DNA of 33,685 nt from a virus. Each line of letters starts with the position of its first letter. Position 1 is the stretch's first letter. The stretch covers positions 1-33,685 of the IMG/VR virus record IMGVR_UViG_3300032084_000083. The stretch is one strand, 5' to 3'. The notes beneath the pieces are model-generated. The model was not told where the DNA came from, searched no databases, and saw only the letters and a list, made by a program, of their open reading frames with translations. This document shows, piece after piece, positions 8,100 to 17,600 of this stretch. The translations under genes and the position numbers were made by a program.

Positions 8100-8573
8100 A
8101 TGTCTTACACTAACGCAGATGGCCTCTACATCCTCACTGATGGGGATCAAGGCGTAGCCAACCTAACTGGTGGTAACAACAACGGTGTTAAATTCTTGAT
8201 GATTGACATCGATGATGCGACTACTATTGCTGCTTCTCCAGCTGCTCCTGCTGCGAATGATGCATTCATTCCTTCAGGATCATACATCACTCGTGCAAGC
8301 TTGATTGTTTCGGATGCTTTTGCTGGTGCAACTGCTGCCCTTAACATCGGTCTGCAGACTGCTGCTGGTGCAGCTATTGCTGCTCAAGGTATCGATGCTG
8401 CTATCGCAGTAACTGCAATCGATGCTGATGGTGATGTTGTAGCTTGTGACGGTGCCTATGTAAACGGTGTTGTAACCGTAGGTGCTGCAGATGCTTATGT
8501 ATCACTTGACTATGACACAGCTGCATTTACTGCAGGTGCTGCCAAATTGGTCATCGAGTACATCGAAGTATAA
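8100..8573 (+). CDS. Putative head decoration or virion protein, Ala/Asp-rich
   Basis: A 157-residue, Ala- and Asp-rich protein with beta-strand-like stretches (YITRASLIVSDAFAGATAAL; AAKLVIEYIEV). It sits between the major capsid gene and a strong terminator, with a good AAGGAG site ahead of its ATG. Being co-transcribed with capsid and ahead of the terminator suggests it is made in large amounts, as a head decoration or capsid fibre protein would be. I do not recognise a family. It has no membrane segment or signal peptide. Confidence 0.7.
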   Translation: MSYTNADGLYILTDGDQGVANLTGGNNNGVKFLMIDIDDATTIAASPAAPAANDAFIPSGSYITRASLIVSDAFAGATAALNIGLQTAAGAAIAAQGIDAAIAVTAIDADGDVVACDGAYVNGVVTVGAADAYVSLDYDTAAFTAGAAKLVIEYIEV

Positions 8574-8584
8574 ACTAATTGGTT

Positions 8585-8607
8585 GGGGGCTTCGGCCCCC
8601 TTCCTTC
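8585..8607 (+). terminator. Intrinsic terminator after the capsid genes
   Basis: GGGGGC at 8585-8590, loop TTCG, GCCCCC at 8595-8600: a perfect 6-bp GC stem with a UUCG tetraloop, followed by the pyrimidine-rich TTCCTTCC. The tail is not a pure T run, so termination is probably partial. The position right after the capsid operon parallels the T7 late terminator behind gene 10. Confidence 0.7.
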
Positions 8608-8624
8608 CACCTTAGGAGATTGCA

Positions 8625-9095
8625 ATGGCAAACGTAAACCACAGTACACTAACAGACCCTTACTTGCATGAACCTAAGGGTATAGCATCAGCATCCTCAG
8701 GGGATGTGTATGTTGCTAATGGTGCAGGATCAGGAGCTTGGACAGCTAAAGAAACTCTTATTGAACTATCTCTTGAGGGCTATTTAGAAAATGTTTCTGC
8801 TGTAGAAAAAGTCTATGTCCCTATTCCTTTTGCTGGTACTGTTGTTAAAATTCTAACAGTTTTAGAAGCTGTAATATCTTCTGCTAATTCTACTGTTACA
8901 GTTAAGAATGCTGCAGGTTCATCTATGGGAACTTTGACAATAACTGCCTCAGGATCTGCTGCAGGTGATGTAGATACTTTAGTTCCTGTCTCAAACAATA
9001 CAGTTACAGCCGATAGTTTCATTACTATTGAAAGTGATGGAGCATCCACTAACACAGCTAAACTACGTTTTGTAGTAGTATTGGATAGAACATAA
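8625..9095 (+). CDS. Putative virion protein, beta-rich, after the capsid terminator
   Basis: A 156-residue protein with an N-terminal segment (LTDPYLHEPKGIASASSGDV) that I associate with phage structural proteins carrying a short 'LH.PKG.A.A..G.VYVADG' anchor. A jelly-roll-like domain follows (VYVPIPFAGTVVKILTVLEA...VTVKNAAG). It is expected to be a head fibre or decoration protein. TAGGAG precedes the ATG. The stop overlaps the next gene (TAATG). It lies just beyond the hairpin at 8585, so its level would depend on read-through. Confidence 0.65.
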   Translation: MANVNHSTLTDPYLHEPKGIASASSGDVYVANGAGSGAWTAKETLIELSLEGYLENVSAVEKVYVPIPFAGTVVKILTVLEAVISSANSTVTVKNAAGSSMGTLTITASGSAAGDVDTLVPVSNNTVTADSFITIESDGASTNTAKLRFVVVLDRT

Positions 9096-9826
9096 TGAGA
9101 AACACACTTCTTCAAATGGTTCAGTCTATTCTGAGTGACATGGACTCAGAGGCTGTGAACTCCATTAGTGATACAGTTGAAGCTGAACAAGTTGCTTCTG
9201 TTATCCAAGATACATTCTTTAATATTGTTGCTGCAAGGGACATCCCAGAGCACAGACAACTTATTAAACTTACTTCATTAGCTGATAGCACTAAGCCTAC
9301 TCACTTCTTGTATCCAGCTAACACCCGTCAACTTAGTCGAGTAGATTATAATATAGATGACACAGGTACCACCTATCAGGAGATAGTGTTTGTAGAACCT
9401 ATGAACTTCATTGACCGTATGAACCAAGACTCAGCTACAACAACAACTGTAACTGATGTTCTAGGTGGCACACAATTGTTTATCGGTAATGATCGTCAAC
9501 CATCATATTATACTAGCTTTGATGACAACCACATCGTCATGGATTCTTACAAATTCACTGTTGACTCTGTGTTGCAGAACAGCAAGACCAGAGCCTTTGG
9601 TTACATCTATCCGACATTTACTATTGACGATAACTTCCAGCCTGACTTGGATGACACTATGCTTCCATACTTATTGGCTGAAGCTAAATCAACTTGCTTC
9701 TCTTTGTTTAAGTCTGGTTCAGATCCTAAGATCGAACAGTCTGCTCGTCGTTTAAAGTCATTCGTACAGAATGATATGTACAAAACAAAGAAAGCTAACA
9801 TAAGACCTCACTACGGGAGAAATTAA
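9095..9826 (+). CDS. Tail tubular protein A (T7 gp11-like)
   Basis: A 243-residue protein placed between head genes and the large tail tubular protein B, as gp11 is in T7 (196 residues). The N-terminal helical part (LLQMVQSILSDMDSEAVNSI) and the C-terminal helix (LDDTMLPYLLAEAKSTCFSL) are typical of this head-to-tail adaptor family. The middle holds 'FLYPANTRQLSRVDYN'. It would form the ring between portal and tail nozzle. Its stop overlaps the next ATG (TAATG). Confidence 0.85.
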   Translation: MRNTLLQMVQSILSDMDSEAVNSISDTVEAEQVASVIQDTFFNIVAARDIPEHRQLIKLTSLADSTKPTHFLYPANTRQLSRVDYNIDDTGTTYQEIVFVEPMNFIDRMNQDSATTTTVTDVLGGTQLFIGNDRQPSYYTSFDDNHIVMDSYKFTVDSVLQNSKTRAFGYIYPTFTIDDNFQPDLDDTMLPYLLAEAKSTCFSLFKSGSDPKIEQSARRLKSFVQNDMYKTKKANIRPHYGRN

Positions 9827-10158
9827 TGGTCGAGTTTATAGAAGACACTGTTAACCAACGGTGTGTTTGTAAGACAGACAAACTTGCTACAGACATCATA
9901 ATACAAAAAGCCAACGATGGTTTTATCTTCTTTGAGATTAAGTTTGAGAAAGGTATCCTGCCCGAAGAGTTCCAAGGTAAATACTCAGGGATACCAGCAG
10001 CTAAGAAAGCCATAGAAAACTATCTAAAGAAAAAGAAGATGTCTAAGACAGCCCGTCGAAACTACTTCACAGAAGCCAGAGAAGAACGGAAGAAAAAAGA
10101 TGCCGCAAAGAATAAGTCAAAAGGTAGTGAACACGTTCATCAAGGGTCTGATAACTGA
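9826..10158 (+). CDS. Small protein between tail tubular A and B, unknown function
   Basis: A 110-residue protein. The N-terminal 75 residues look like a compact alpha/beta fold (GFIFFEIKFEKGILPEEFQG). The C-terminal 35 are Lys/Arg-rich (REERKKKDAAKNKSKG). Its last 59 bases overlap the start of tail tubular protein B in another frame. Marine podoviruses often have a similar small gene here. I do not know its function. The overlap and TAATG junction support expression with the tail operon. Confidence 0.65.
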   Translation: MVEFIEDTVNQRCVCKTDKLATDIIIQKANDGFIFFEIKFEKGILPEEFQGKYSGIPAAKKAIENYLKKKKMSKTARRNYFTEAREERKKKDAAKNKSKGSEHVHQGSDN

Positions 10159-12292
10159 GGCTGGTGAACTAACATTCCCCGAAGATGCATCCATTGACGA
10201 ACTGAACTGTCTCTTAGAGAGAGATGGTTCTCGCCGCCGTAGACTGGCCGTAGAGTTAGAGACAAGCAATGTTAACTCTACATTCACAATCAATAACTCT
10301 TTTGTGTTCACCACTGGTAGGTGGAAGAATGCGGCTGGTGTAGCTGGGTTAGACTTTGTTGTTGTACAACAAGGTACAACTCTACGTTTCTACAACACAG
10401 GCTCAGAGCCATACTCAGGTAATGAAGAAAGCTTCTCTGTTAATCTTGTATCCTATGAGTTTGCAGGTAGTATAGGTGCTGGACTAGCTAAGGTCCAGAT
10501 GGATACAATCAATGGTAATCTTGTTGTAAGTTCTGAGGCTATTGAACCTATTTATATTACCTATGATGCAGATGCTAACACCATCTCAACAACTCAGATC
10601 TCACCTCGTGTAAGAGATTTTGAATGGCAGGGTACTACAACAAACTATACAGATGGCACTGCCACGCCAAGTAAAGGTCGTGAGTATGATACAGCTAACT
10701 CAGGTTGGTCTGGTGAGAAAGGTGAAGCTGCTCTAACATCTTACCTAGCTTACGATAGTGATGGTGATGGAACTGCAGATAACGAATACCCACCCCTCAC
10801 ACATCCTTGGTACTCAGGTAAAAATGCTAGTGGTGACTTTGTTCCTGAAGAGTGGGAGAAGGTCTTTACTGGATCTACCCTCACAGGTAACGGTAGCTTT
10901 ATCCTAGACTTCTTTTCCAAGAACCGTAGTGCAGCCTCTGGTATCTCTGGTATTACAACAGAACTAGAGACAAGTAGATTTAAAGCAGTTGCAGCTTTTT
11001 CTGGTCGTGTGTTCTATGCAGGGTTGACAAGTTCAAAGAATGCTGGTAAAATACTTTTCAGTAAATACTTAGATAACATTACAGAAGTTGACAGATGTTA
11101 TCAACAGAATGATCCTACCTCTGAAGAGATTAGTGATCTTCTTGCTTCTGATGGTGGTGTTATATCAATACCAGAAGCTATGAACATTCAGAAGCTTCAT
11201 GTGTATGGAAGTTCTATCTTTGTATTTGCTGAGAATGGTGTATGGCAAATTAGTGGTGTTGATAATGTTTTCAAAGCTACTGAGTATTCCATCTCAAGGG
11301 TATCACAGATTGGTCTGACTAACCCACAGGCATTTGTAAGTGTTGAAGGTGTACCTCTCTGGTGGTCTAAACATGGGATACATACATTAGGTTTTGATCA
11401 GGTATCAGGTAGAGCACAGGAACAAAACTTATCTATTGGTTCTATCCAGACTTTCTTTGAGGCTATTGACGGTTCTGCTAGACAAGAATGTACTGCAGTA
11501 TACGATCAGACAAACAAAAGAGTACATTGGTTCTACCCTAGTAACGGTGAGACAGTAGCCAACAAGAAGAATAAAGTATTAACTCTTGATGTTACGTTGC
11601 AGTCTTTCTACCCTTGGACAGTATCGGACAGTGCCACAAGTCCAGACTATATCATGGGAGCAGAATACTATCCCGGCTTTGGTTCTAACTTTGTAAACAA
11701 CGATGTTCTTACTTTTGATGGTGATGATGTTGTAACCAGTGCAGGAGATGATGTTGTCATCTCAACACAGACAGAACTATCACAGGCTGATGCAGCTATC
11801 GTTCTTATGGTTTACGATGGTGCAACAGGTAAGATGACAATGGGTTTGTTCTCAGGAACAACCTTCCTAGATTGGGGTGATTCTAACTATAGTTCATATG
11901 CTGAAGCTGGCTATGACTTTATGGGAGACTTAATCCTCAAGAAGAATGCCCCGTATATACAAGTGTATCTACGTCCAACTGAAACAGGATACTCTGGTAC
12001 TGATGAAACTGGATACACACCTGTAAGGGAATCATCATTACTTGTCTCATCTTATTGGGACTTCCGTACTAACACTTCATCTTCGCCACAACAGGCTTAT
12101 CGTTTAAAGTACACACCTGTTGTAAATGAATCTGACTTAGGCACTTGGGACTATCCTGAGAAGGTCGTAACCACACGATTAAAAATGAGAGGGCATGGCC
12201 GTAGTATGAGGCTCAGGTTCGAGAGTGAACAGGGTAAAGACTTCGTACTACTAGGCTTTGGAATAATTAATGCAGTCAATCAGAGGTTTTAA
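10100..12292 (+). CDS. Tail tubular protein B (T7 gp12-like tail nozzle)
   Basis: A 730-residue protein with the familiar opening of this family: NTFIKGLITEAGELTFPEDA, then DELNCLLERDGSRRRRL. The length is close to T7 gp12 (794). The rest is beta-rich, with a propeller-like region (residues about 330-450, FVFAENGVWQISGVDN; VPLWWSKHGIHTLGF). It forms the hexameric nozzle below the gp11 ring. The start lies within the previous gene. A promoter-like match sits inside at 11024-11052. Confidence 0.88.
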   Translation: MPQRISQKVVNTFIKGLITEAGELTFPEDASIDELNCLLERDGSRRRRLAVELETSNVNSTFTINNSFVFTTGRWKNAAGVAGLDFVVVQQGTTLRFYNTGSEPYSGNEESFSVNLVSYEFAGSIGAGLAKVQMDTINGNLVVSSEAIEPIYITYDADANTISTTQISPRVRDFEWQGTTTNYTDGTATPSKGREYDTANSGWSGEKGEAALTSYLAYDSDGDGTADNEYPPLTHPWYSGKNASGDFVPEEWEKVFTGSTLTGNGSFILDFFSKNRSAASGISGITTELETSRFKAVAAFSGRVFYAGLTSSKNAGKILFSKYLDNITEVDRCYQQNDPTSEEISDLLASDGGVISIPEAMNIQKLHVYGSSIFVFAENGVWQISGVDNVFKATEYSISRVSQIGLTNPQAFVSVEGVPLWWSKHGIHTLGFDQVSGRAQEQNLSIGSIQTFFEAIDGSARQECTAVYDQTNKRVHWFYPSNGETVANKKNKVLTLDVTLQSFYPWTVSDSATSPDYIMGAEYYPGFGSNFVNNDVLTFDGDDVVTSAGDDVVISTQTELSQADAAIVLMVYDGATGKMTMGLFSGTTFLDWGDSNYSSYAEAGYDFMGDLILKKNAPYIQVYLRPTETGYSGTDETGYTPVRESSLLVSSYWDFRTNTSSSPQQAYRLKYTPVVNESDLGTWDYPEKVVTTRLKMRGHGRSMRLRFESEQGKDFVLLGFGIINAVNQRF
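11024..11052 (+). promoter_or_regulatory. Candidate sigma70 promoter inside tail tubular B
   Basis: TTGACA at 11024-11029, a 17-base spacer, TAAAAT at 11047-11052: 11 of 12 consensus positions. It faces the internal virion protein genes, about 1.2 kb upstream of the GNAT-like gene. It lies in coding sequence, so chance cannot be excluded. Confidence 0.4.
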
Positions 12293-12740
12293 GATACAGG
12301 CCGAAGACTACCAAGAAGTAAAAGAAGAAGCTAACGAACTTATTTATCAGAATTGGGATGACACTGGATACAAAGAAGCTGGTATAGAACTTAATCCAGA
12401 TTGGGAAGCTTACGATGCCCTTTATTATGCTGGTATGATAGGTGTCTACACAGTTAGAAAAGATAAGAAGCTTGTTGGATACTTAGTTGTTTTAGCTAGA
12501 AACCATCCTCACTATAAAGATCATATCTTTGCTTCCAATGATATTCTATTTATTGATAAAGAATATAGAAAAGGTTTAGTGGGTTACTTCTTAGTAAAGT
12601 ATGTAACAGAAGACTTAGAAAAACGTGGTGTATCTGTTCTTCTTTTTAATACAACGGTGGACAAACCTTACGATCCTATCCTTAAAAGATTAGGCTTTAA
12701 ACATTCTGAAAAACTGTATACAAAATATCTAGGGGAATAA
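12270..12740 (+). CDS. GNAT-like N-acetyltransferase fold protein (T7 gp13 position)
   Basis: A 156-residue protein with the GNAT core: a strand-turn 'GVYTVRKDKKLVGYLVVLAR', then 'DILFIDKEYRKGLVGYFLVK'. The last resembles the acetyl-CoA-binding motif A (R-x-x-G-x-G/A, here RKGLVG), followed by helix 'YVTEDLEKRG'. T7 gp13, at the same place after gp12, belongs to a family related to GNAT folds and is needed for internal virion assembly. Whether this copy acetylates anything is unknown. Its start overlaps tail tubular B by 23 bases. Confidence 0.75.
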   Translation: MQSIRGFKIQAEDYQEVKEEANELIYQNWDDTGYKEAGIELNPDWEAYDALYYAGMIGVYTVRKDKKLVGYLVVLARNHPHYKDHIFASNDILFIDKEYRKGLVGYFLVKYVTEDLEKRGVSVLLFNTTVDKPYDPILKRLGFKHSEKLYTKYLGE

Positions 12741-12741
12741 C

Positions 12742-13170
12742 ATGGGTATTGAAACAATTCTTTTAGCCACTGCAGTAGCAGGAACAGGCTATCAAATATA
12801 TCAAGGTGAGCAAGCAGCCTCTGCTCAAAGACGGGCAACCCGTGCTCAGCAACGGCAACAACAAGTTCAGGCTAGACGTTCTCGAACACAGGCTCTACGG
12901 TCAGCACAGTTACAAAGATCACAAGCACTTGTTCAGTCAGGTGCTTTAGGTATTACAGGAGGGTCTGCTTTAGGTGGTGGTTTGTCCTCTCTATCCTCTC
13001 AGCTTGGAGGTCAACTAGGATTTCAAGGTCAGATGTCTGGGTTATCTCAGCAGATTAGTTCTTTCAGTCAACAAGCTGCCTCTGCTCGTGCTCAAGCAGA
13101 CTTAGGTGGTGCTATATCAGGGGCTGCTTTAACAGGTTTTTCCGTAGGTAAAGACTATGACCTCTTCTAA
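12742..13170 (+). CDS. Small internal virion protein (T7 gp14-like)
   Basis: A 142-residue protein starting with a hydrophobic segment (ILLATAVAGTGYQIYQG). A Gln/Arg/Ala-rich helix follows (RRATRAQQRQQQVQARRSRT), then a Gly/Ser/Gln-rich part. Composition, size and place match the gp14 ejection protein, which enters the host outer membrane after adsorption. It starts one base after the GNAT stop and precedes the two giant ejection proteins. Confidence 0.8.
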   Translation: MGIETILLATAVAGTGYQIYQGEQAASAQRRATRAQQRQQQVQARRSRTQALRSAQLQRSQALVQSGALGITGGSALGGGLSSLSSQLGGQLGFQGQMSGLSQQISSFSQQAASARAQADLGGAISGAALTGFSVGKDYDLF

Positions 13171-13187
13171 TAAGTAAGGAAATATTA

Positions 13188-16100
13188 ATGGCTACTCTAT
13201 TAGAGGAACAACAGGTAACAATCCTTGGTGACGATGAAGAAGTCTCAGAGATAGTTACCCCAGATCCCTACTCAGCTTCTACAGAACGTAGGGACACTGC
13301 AGTTCTCGGAGCTACAGGGCTGTTGCCAGACGAAGTAGAGAACCTTCCTTCTGAGGTTTCTACTCGTGTAAGCAATGCTTTGATTAGTGATGTACAAGAA
13401 GTACAAGAACAACAGGTAGATGTTGAAGAAGCAGCTATTAGACTAGACGATCAGGCGGCTAAAGGCGGTGAGCTAATAGGTTTGTCTGATTACTTTGACA
13501 ACTCATTCCATGCTATGGAAAACCCAGCCTTAACTGAAACACAGAATAGAGCATCTATAAAGTATCAGCTAACAGCAGAAAAAATTCAAGATGCTATTAA
13601 GTCTCGTACAGCAGAGACTGGTGCAGGTACTGTTGTCAATTGGTTTGACCGTTATATCTTCCGTCAGTTTCCTATCGGTGCTTTCGAAGACCTTACTATG
13701 AAACGTAAGACTGTCTCAGAAGAGTTTGCCAGAGCTATTGCTGGTAATATGTCCGTAGCAGACTACGAACTTTTCTTAGACAGTAAAATTAACGAGTATG
13801 TTGATCAAGGGTTCTTCTTTGCAGATAACCCTTTAGCATTATCAGACCTTCTAAACACAATTAATAGGTTTGGTAATGATGATAATGCAGTCACTGAGGC
13901 GATCATTGGTGCTATTGATTTATTTCCTTTAGCTACTTTAGCTACGAGTGCTACCGTTAAAACAGTTAAGACTGCTGCTAAAGTAAACGAAGCTCGTAAA
14001 GTAGCAAAGATGATTAACACTATAGCAAAGTCACCTACTGCTGCTACCCGTGCAGGTGCTGTCAACGGACCAGATGCTGCAACAGAAGTAGCAGAAAACA
14101 TTGCTAGACGTACAGACGAGCCTGAGAACTTAGCAAACATGGGTCCAAGTATCACTGACCCAGTTGGAGATAAAGCTCCTGTACGGCCCTTAGGTGAGGC
14201 TGCACTGCGTAATCAGACTGCAAGGGATGTTGTCAACGAAGTCTATGCTTATGCTAACAGAGCTTTAGGTAAGATCTATGACCAAGCTCAGTTAGGTGTT
14301 TATATCTCTAATCGTATAAACTATATCCAAGAAAGTTTTAACAGAGGTGTTATAAACCACAGCTTAGACTACCAAACAAACAGACTTACAGTTTTACTAG
14401 GGCACCCTAAAACTGGTAAAGCTTTAACGAGAGAGTCAGCAGAGAAGTTTGCTGAAGATTTCCCTGAGGCTACCGTAGTACCTATCGATGAATCAAAAGG
14501 TGCTTGGGCTATTCAGGTTGATGAAGCTATAGAACTTGATGACTTTATTGCTGCTGACAAGTTTGCACAGTTAAATCATATCGAAGGTGTAACAGGTAAA
14601 CTGTTTTCTAAGATCTTCGGTAATAGGTTTACGGGTGGTTCACATCTTCGGGATAATGAGTTCCTTACTAACTTAGCCTATCGTGCAGAGAGTGGAGCCA
14701 TCCGTACTTCTCAGTTGATGCAAGGTCTTACAAGTAAGATTGGAAAGTTGTCTGGTAAAGAACTTGAACAAGTCGGTGACATAATTCAGAGGATTCAATC
14801 TAAAGACTTGGCATCTAAACGTAACTGGTTTACTGACGATGACTTCATTGATCTTTGGAAGGCTGACAACAAAGGTAAAGCTCCCTCTCAAAAAGTGTTG
14901 GATGGTTACAGAGCAACTGTGGACCTTTCAGATACAACGTATATTCTAAGAGCTACAGGCCTTATCCGTACAATGCACAGGGCTGGCTATCGTAGAATCT
15001 CCACTTTCATTGGTGGTGAACAGGTTTATACAGCAGCTAAGAAAATATCTGTTAACAGCATAGATGACTCAGCTAGAATTATTGATGCTCAGTCTGGTGC
15101 TGTCTTTACTAAGTCAGAGTATGATGGACCTCTTGTCAATGCCTTTGAAATGGACATGGACACAAACGGTGTTAAGTATGTTGTTGACACAGAACTTGTA
15201 AAACCACTTGAACCTCAAGACGTTTTAGGGTATAATGCTGGTGGTCCTCGTATCAATCCAGAGGCTACTAACTTTATTGTCTTGATGGGTAAAGACGGTA
15301 TTCCTTTAAAGACTGCTCTATCAACTAGCTCTAATAAGACTGCACTACTTGCTGCTGAACAGATGGATACTATTGCTAGAGCAATTAGGTCTAATAACTT
15401 AACAGATGATCTTGTTGCAGCTAACAACAAGTGGAACCCCGGTATCACAACCGCATCTGCAATGGAGAAGTTTCTTAGAGATGAGGATCTTCTAAGTTTG
15501 TTTGGAAATGAAACTGTTAGTATTGTTAGTAAAGCAAGAGATGAGAATGTATTTACTGGTGTAGCAGGTGAAACTTTTGCGCCGGGAGCTACCTTGGATG
15601 AGTTTACTATATTCTCTAATCGTCGGAACGATAAACCACTGACGCACTTCGGCGGTATAGCTACAGTAAATGATAACCCAATTAAAGGAATACTAAACCA
15701 AGCCAACACTGAAAGCCGTAAGATAGCCTTTAGTAACTACACGGCTGCTGCTCAAGTATCTTTGGGTAAGAAGATCAAACAGATTGCAGATCCTGATAGC
15801 TCTAATAAAGATTACCGTTCATACTACCGTAACATTGATAAGTGGTTGGACAAAGATAGTTCTAATGCTGTTATTCAAAAGATATTTGAACGCAAAAGAA
15901 TTACAGACCTTAGGTTAGGGGCAGAAGGTTTTGGGGATCGTGCTTTAACTAGACTAGCTCAAGATGTTACAGAACAATTCTATAATCTTACTGGTGTTAA
16001 GTTTAATGTAAACAACCCGACACACCTTCTAACTAACTTTGGGTTTAAAACAACATTCTTTGGAGATACTTTTCAATTACTCCTGCAATCAGCCCATAGC

Positions 16101-17591
16101 ATGACTATCATAGGTGCTACTGGAATTGATGACGGTATATCTGGTATGGTTATGGGACGCCAGTTACTTAGCTCTCTTGAAGTTGAAGGTAAACAACTTG
16201 ATATTATGATAGATAGGATGGCTGGTTTTTACGGGTACTCTAGGGATGAAATGGTAGAAATACGAGAACTATTTATTGATATGGCTCGTTATGAAGTAGA
16301 TCCAACTAACTTGGTAGAAGGTTTCCAAGCTCCTTCTGGTGCTGCTGTTCGATTAGGAAAATCACAGAAAGCTCGTGCAGTATCTAACACGGTTGGTAAG
16401 GCATGGGAAAAGACTAACAATGTTGGTATGTACTTCTTTAACAAGGGTGAGCAGATAACTCGAACAACAGCTTTTGGTGCCGCCGTAAGAAAATGGAAAG
16501 CACAAAACAAAGGTAAGTCAATACTATCTGAAGAAGGTCGTACTTGGGTGTCTAACAAAGAGCAAGCCTACTCTTTCAATATGACAAACATGAGCAGGGG
16601 TATGATACAACAAGGTGTGCTGAGAGTTCCTACTCAGTTTATGTCGTATCTTCTTCGTAGTTTTGAAGCTGTGTTTGTGGGTAAGAACATGACTGCTCGT
16701 GAACGTATGGGTGCTGCAGTTATGGTTGGACCCTTTTGGGGACTAACAGGTGTGGGTGCAGCTACGACAACTTCTGGTGTTGTAGATAACTTAAACTCTT
16801 TCTTGCCAGAAGATATGCAAATAGAACCCGGCAATGATATGTACCGTCTTATAAAAAATGGTAGTGTAGATGCCCTTTTTGCTTGGGCTGGGGATGTTTT
16901 AATTGGAGAGAATGCCCCAGAAGTTTCTATGGCAAGTCGGGTATCCCTTGGCGATGGTGTTATTGATACCTTTAGAAACTATAGAGAGGCCACTGCTATA
17001 GAAATAATAGGTGGTGCTGGTGGTGGTAAGACTGGCGATACTCTTGTTGACTTCTCTCAGTTTATGGGTTCTCTTATAAGAGGTGATGAGATTTTAATAA
17101 GTACAAAAGGTATGGAACTTCTGCGTAACATGAAGTTTATTGATAACCTTTCAAAAGGCTATGGAATATGGCAACATCAAGTTTACTCTTCTAAAACAGG
17201 TGGTGAGATAGATCCTAACCTTAATAACATAGATGCTTTGATGGCTGTTGCAGGTATTCCTTTAGAGGAAGTACAGCAAATATATGATGCTAAAGATATT
17301 ATCTTCAGAACAAACAAGACATATCGTAAATGGTCTAAGGAAGTAAAGCCTTATACCAATCAGTTTTGGAGAGCAGTCAACGATGGTAATGCTGAACTAG
17401 CTAATGAGACACTTGAGAGTATCAACATAATGGTTAGTAGGTTAAACGGCCTTACCCCTGAGCTAAGACAGAACCTAAAAGAACAGGTCTTAAAGGGTTT
17501 TGCAGACACAACTACTTTCGAAAGAATACAACAACTTCGTCGTATGGGCCTTGAGACTGAAGCTGATCAACTACAAGCTATTACAGAGTAA
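13188..17591 (+). CDS. Giant internal virion (ejection) protein, 1467 residues
   Basis: The largest protein in the window, in the place of the T7 gp15/gp16 ejection proteins. It is mostly helical with an acidic N-terminus (residues 1-90). A hydrophobic stretch lies near residues 235-265 (TEAIIGAIDLFPLATLATSA), and a second amphipathic or hydrophobic region near 1170-1210 (MGAAVMVGPFWGLTGVGAAT). I see no enzymatic motif; the transglycosylase-like domain is in the next protein. It would be injected and help form the trans-envelope channel. AAGGA precedes the ATG. T7 has the larger protein last, whereas here the larger one comes first. Confidence 0.82.
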   Translation: MATLLEEQQVTILGDDEEVSEIVTPDPYSASTERRDTAVLGATGLLPDEVENLPSEVSTRVSNALISDVQEVQEQQVDVEEAAIRLDDQAAKGGELIGLSDYFDNSFHAMENPALTETQNRASIKYQLTAEKIQDAIKSRTAETGAGTVVNWFDRYIFRQFPIGAFEDLTMKRKTVSEEFARAIAGNMSVADYELFLDSKINEYVDQGFFFADNPLALSDLLNTINRFGNDDNAVTEAIIGAIDLFPLATLATSATVKTVKTAAKVNEARKVAKMINTIAKSPTAATRAGAVNGPDAATEVAENIARRTDEPENLANMGPSITDPVGDKAPVRPLGEAALRNQTARDVVNEVYAYANRALGKIYDQAQLGVYISNRINYIQESFNRGVINHSLDYQTNRLTVLLGHPKTGKALTRESAEKFAEDFPEATVVPIDESKGAWAIQVDEAIELDDFIAADKFAQLNHIEGVTGKLFSKIFGNRFTGGSHLRDNEFLTNLAYRAESGAIRTSQLMQGLTSKIGKLSGKELEQVGDIIQRIQSKDLASKRNWFTDDDFIDLWKADNKGKAPSQKVLDGYRATVDLSDTTYILRATGLIRTMHRAGYRRISTFIGGEQVYTAAKKISVNSIDDSARIIDAQSGAVFTKSEYDGPLVNAFEMDMDTNGVKYVVDTELVKPLEPQDVLGYNAGGPRINPEATNFIVLMGKDGIPLKTALSTSSNKTALLAAEQMDTIARAIRSNNLTDDLVAANNKWNPGITTASAMEKFLRDEDLLSLFGNETVSIVSKARDENVFTGVAGETFAPGATLDEFTIFSNRRNDKPLTHFGGIATVNDNPIKGILNQANTESRKIAFSNYTAAAQVSLGKKIKQIADPDSSNKDYRSYYRNIDKWLDKDSSNAVIQKIFERKRITDLRLGAEGFGDRALTRLAQDVTEQFYNLTGVKFNVNNPTHLLTNFGFKTTFFGDTFQLLLQSAHSMTIIGATGIDDGISGMVMGRQLLSSLEVEGKQLDIMIDRMAGFYGYSRDEMVEIRELFIDMARYEVDPTNLVEGFQAPSGAAVRLGKSQKARAVSNTVGKAWEKTNNVGMYFFNKGEQITRTTAFGAAVRKWKAQNKGKSILSEEGRTWVSNKEQAYSFNMTNMSRGMIQQGVLRVPTQFMSYLLRSFEAVFVGKNMTARERMGAAVMVGPFWGLTGVGAATTTSGVVDNLNSFLPEDMQIEPGNDMYRLIKNGSVDALFAWAGDVLIGENAPEVSMASRVSLGDGVIDTFRNYREATAIEIIGGAGGGKTGDTLVDFSQFMGSLIRGDEILISTKGMELLRNMKFIDNLSKGYGIWQHQVYSSKTGGEIDPNLNNIDALMAVAGIPLEEVQQIYDAKDIIFRTNKTYRKWSKEVKPYTNQFWRAVNDGNAELANETLESINIMVSRLNGLTPELRQNLKEQVLKGFADTTTFERIQQLRRMGLETEADQLQAITE

Positions 17592-17600
17592 GGAAAAGAC

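Noticed and set aside
11090-11120. TTGACA near 11094 as another promoter
   Set aside because: No acceptable -10 at 16-18 bases. Likewise for TTGACA at about 4155, 8188, 8936, 13497 and 15186 on the plus strand, and about 23967, 30310, 30924, 31804 and 32039 on the minus strand.
15215-15709. 164-codon minus-strand ORF inside the 1467-residue ejection protein gene
   Set aside because: Fully antisense to a long, well-supported gene, no ribosome site or known motif, and composition of a frame shadow.
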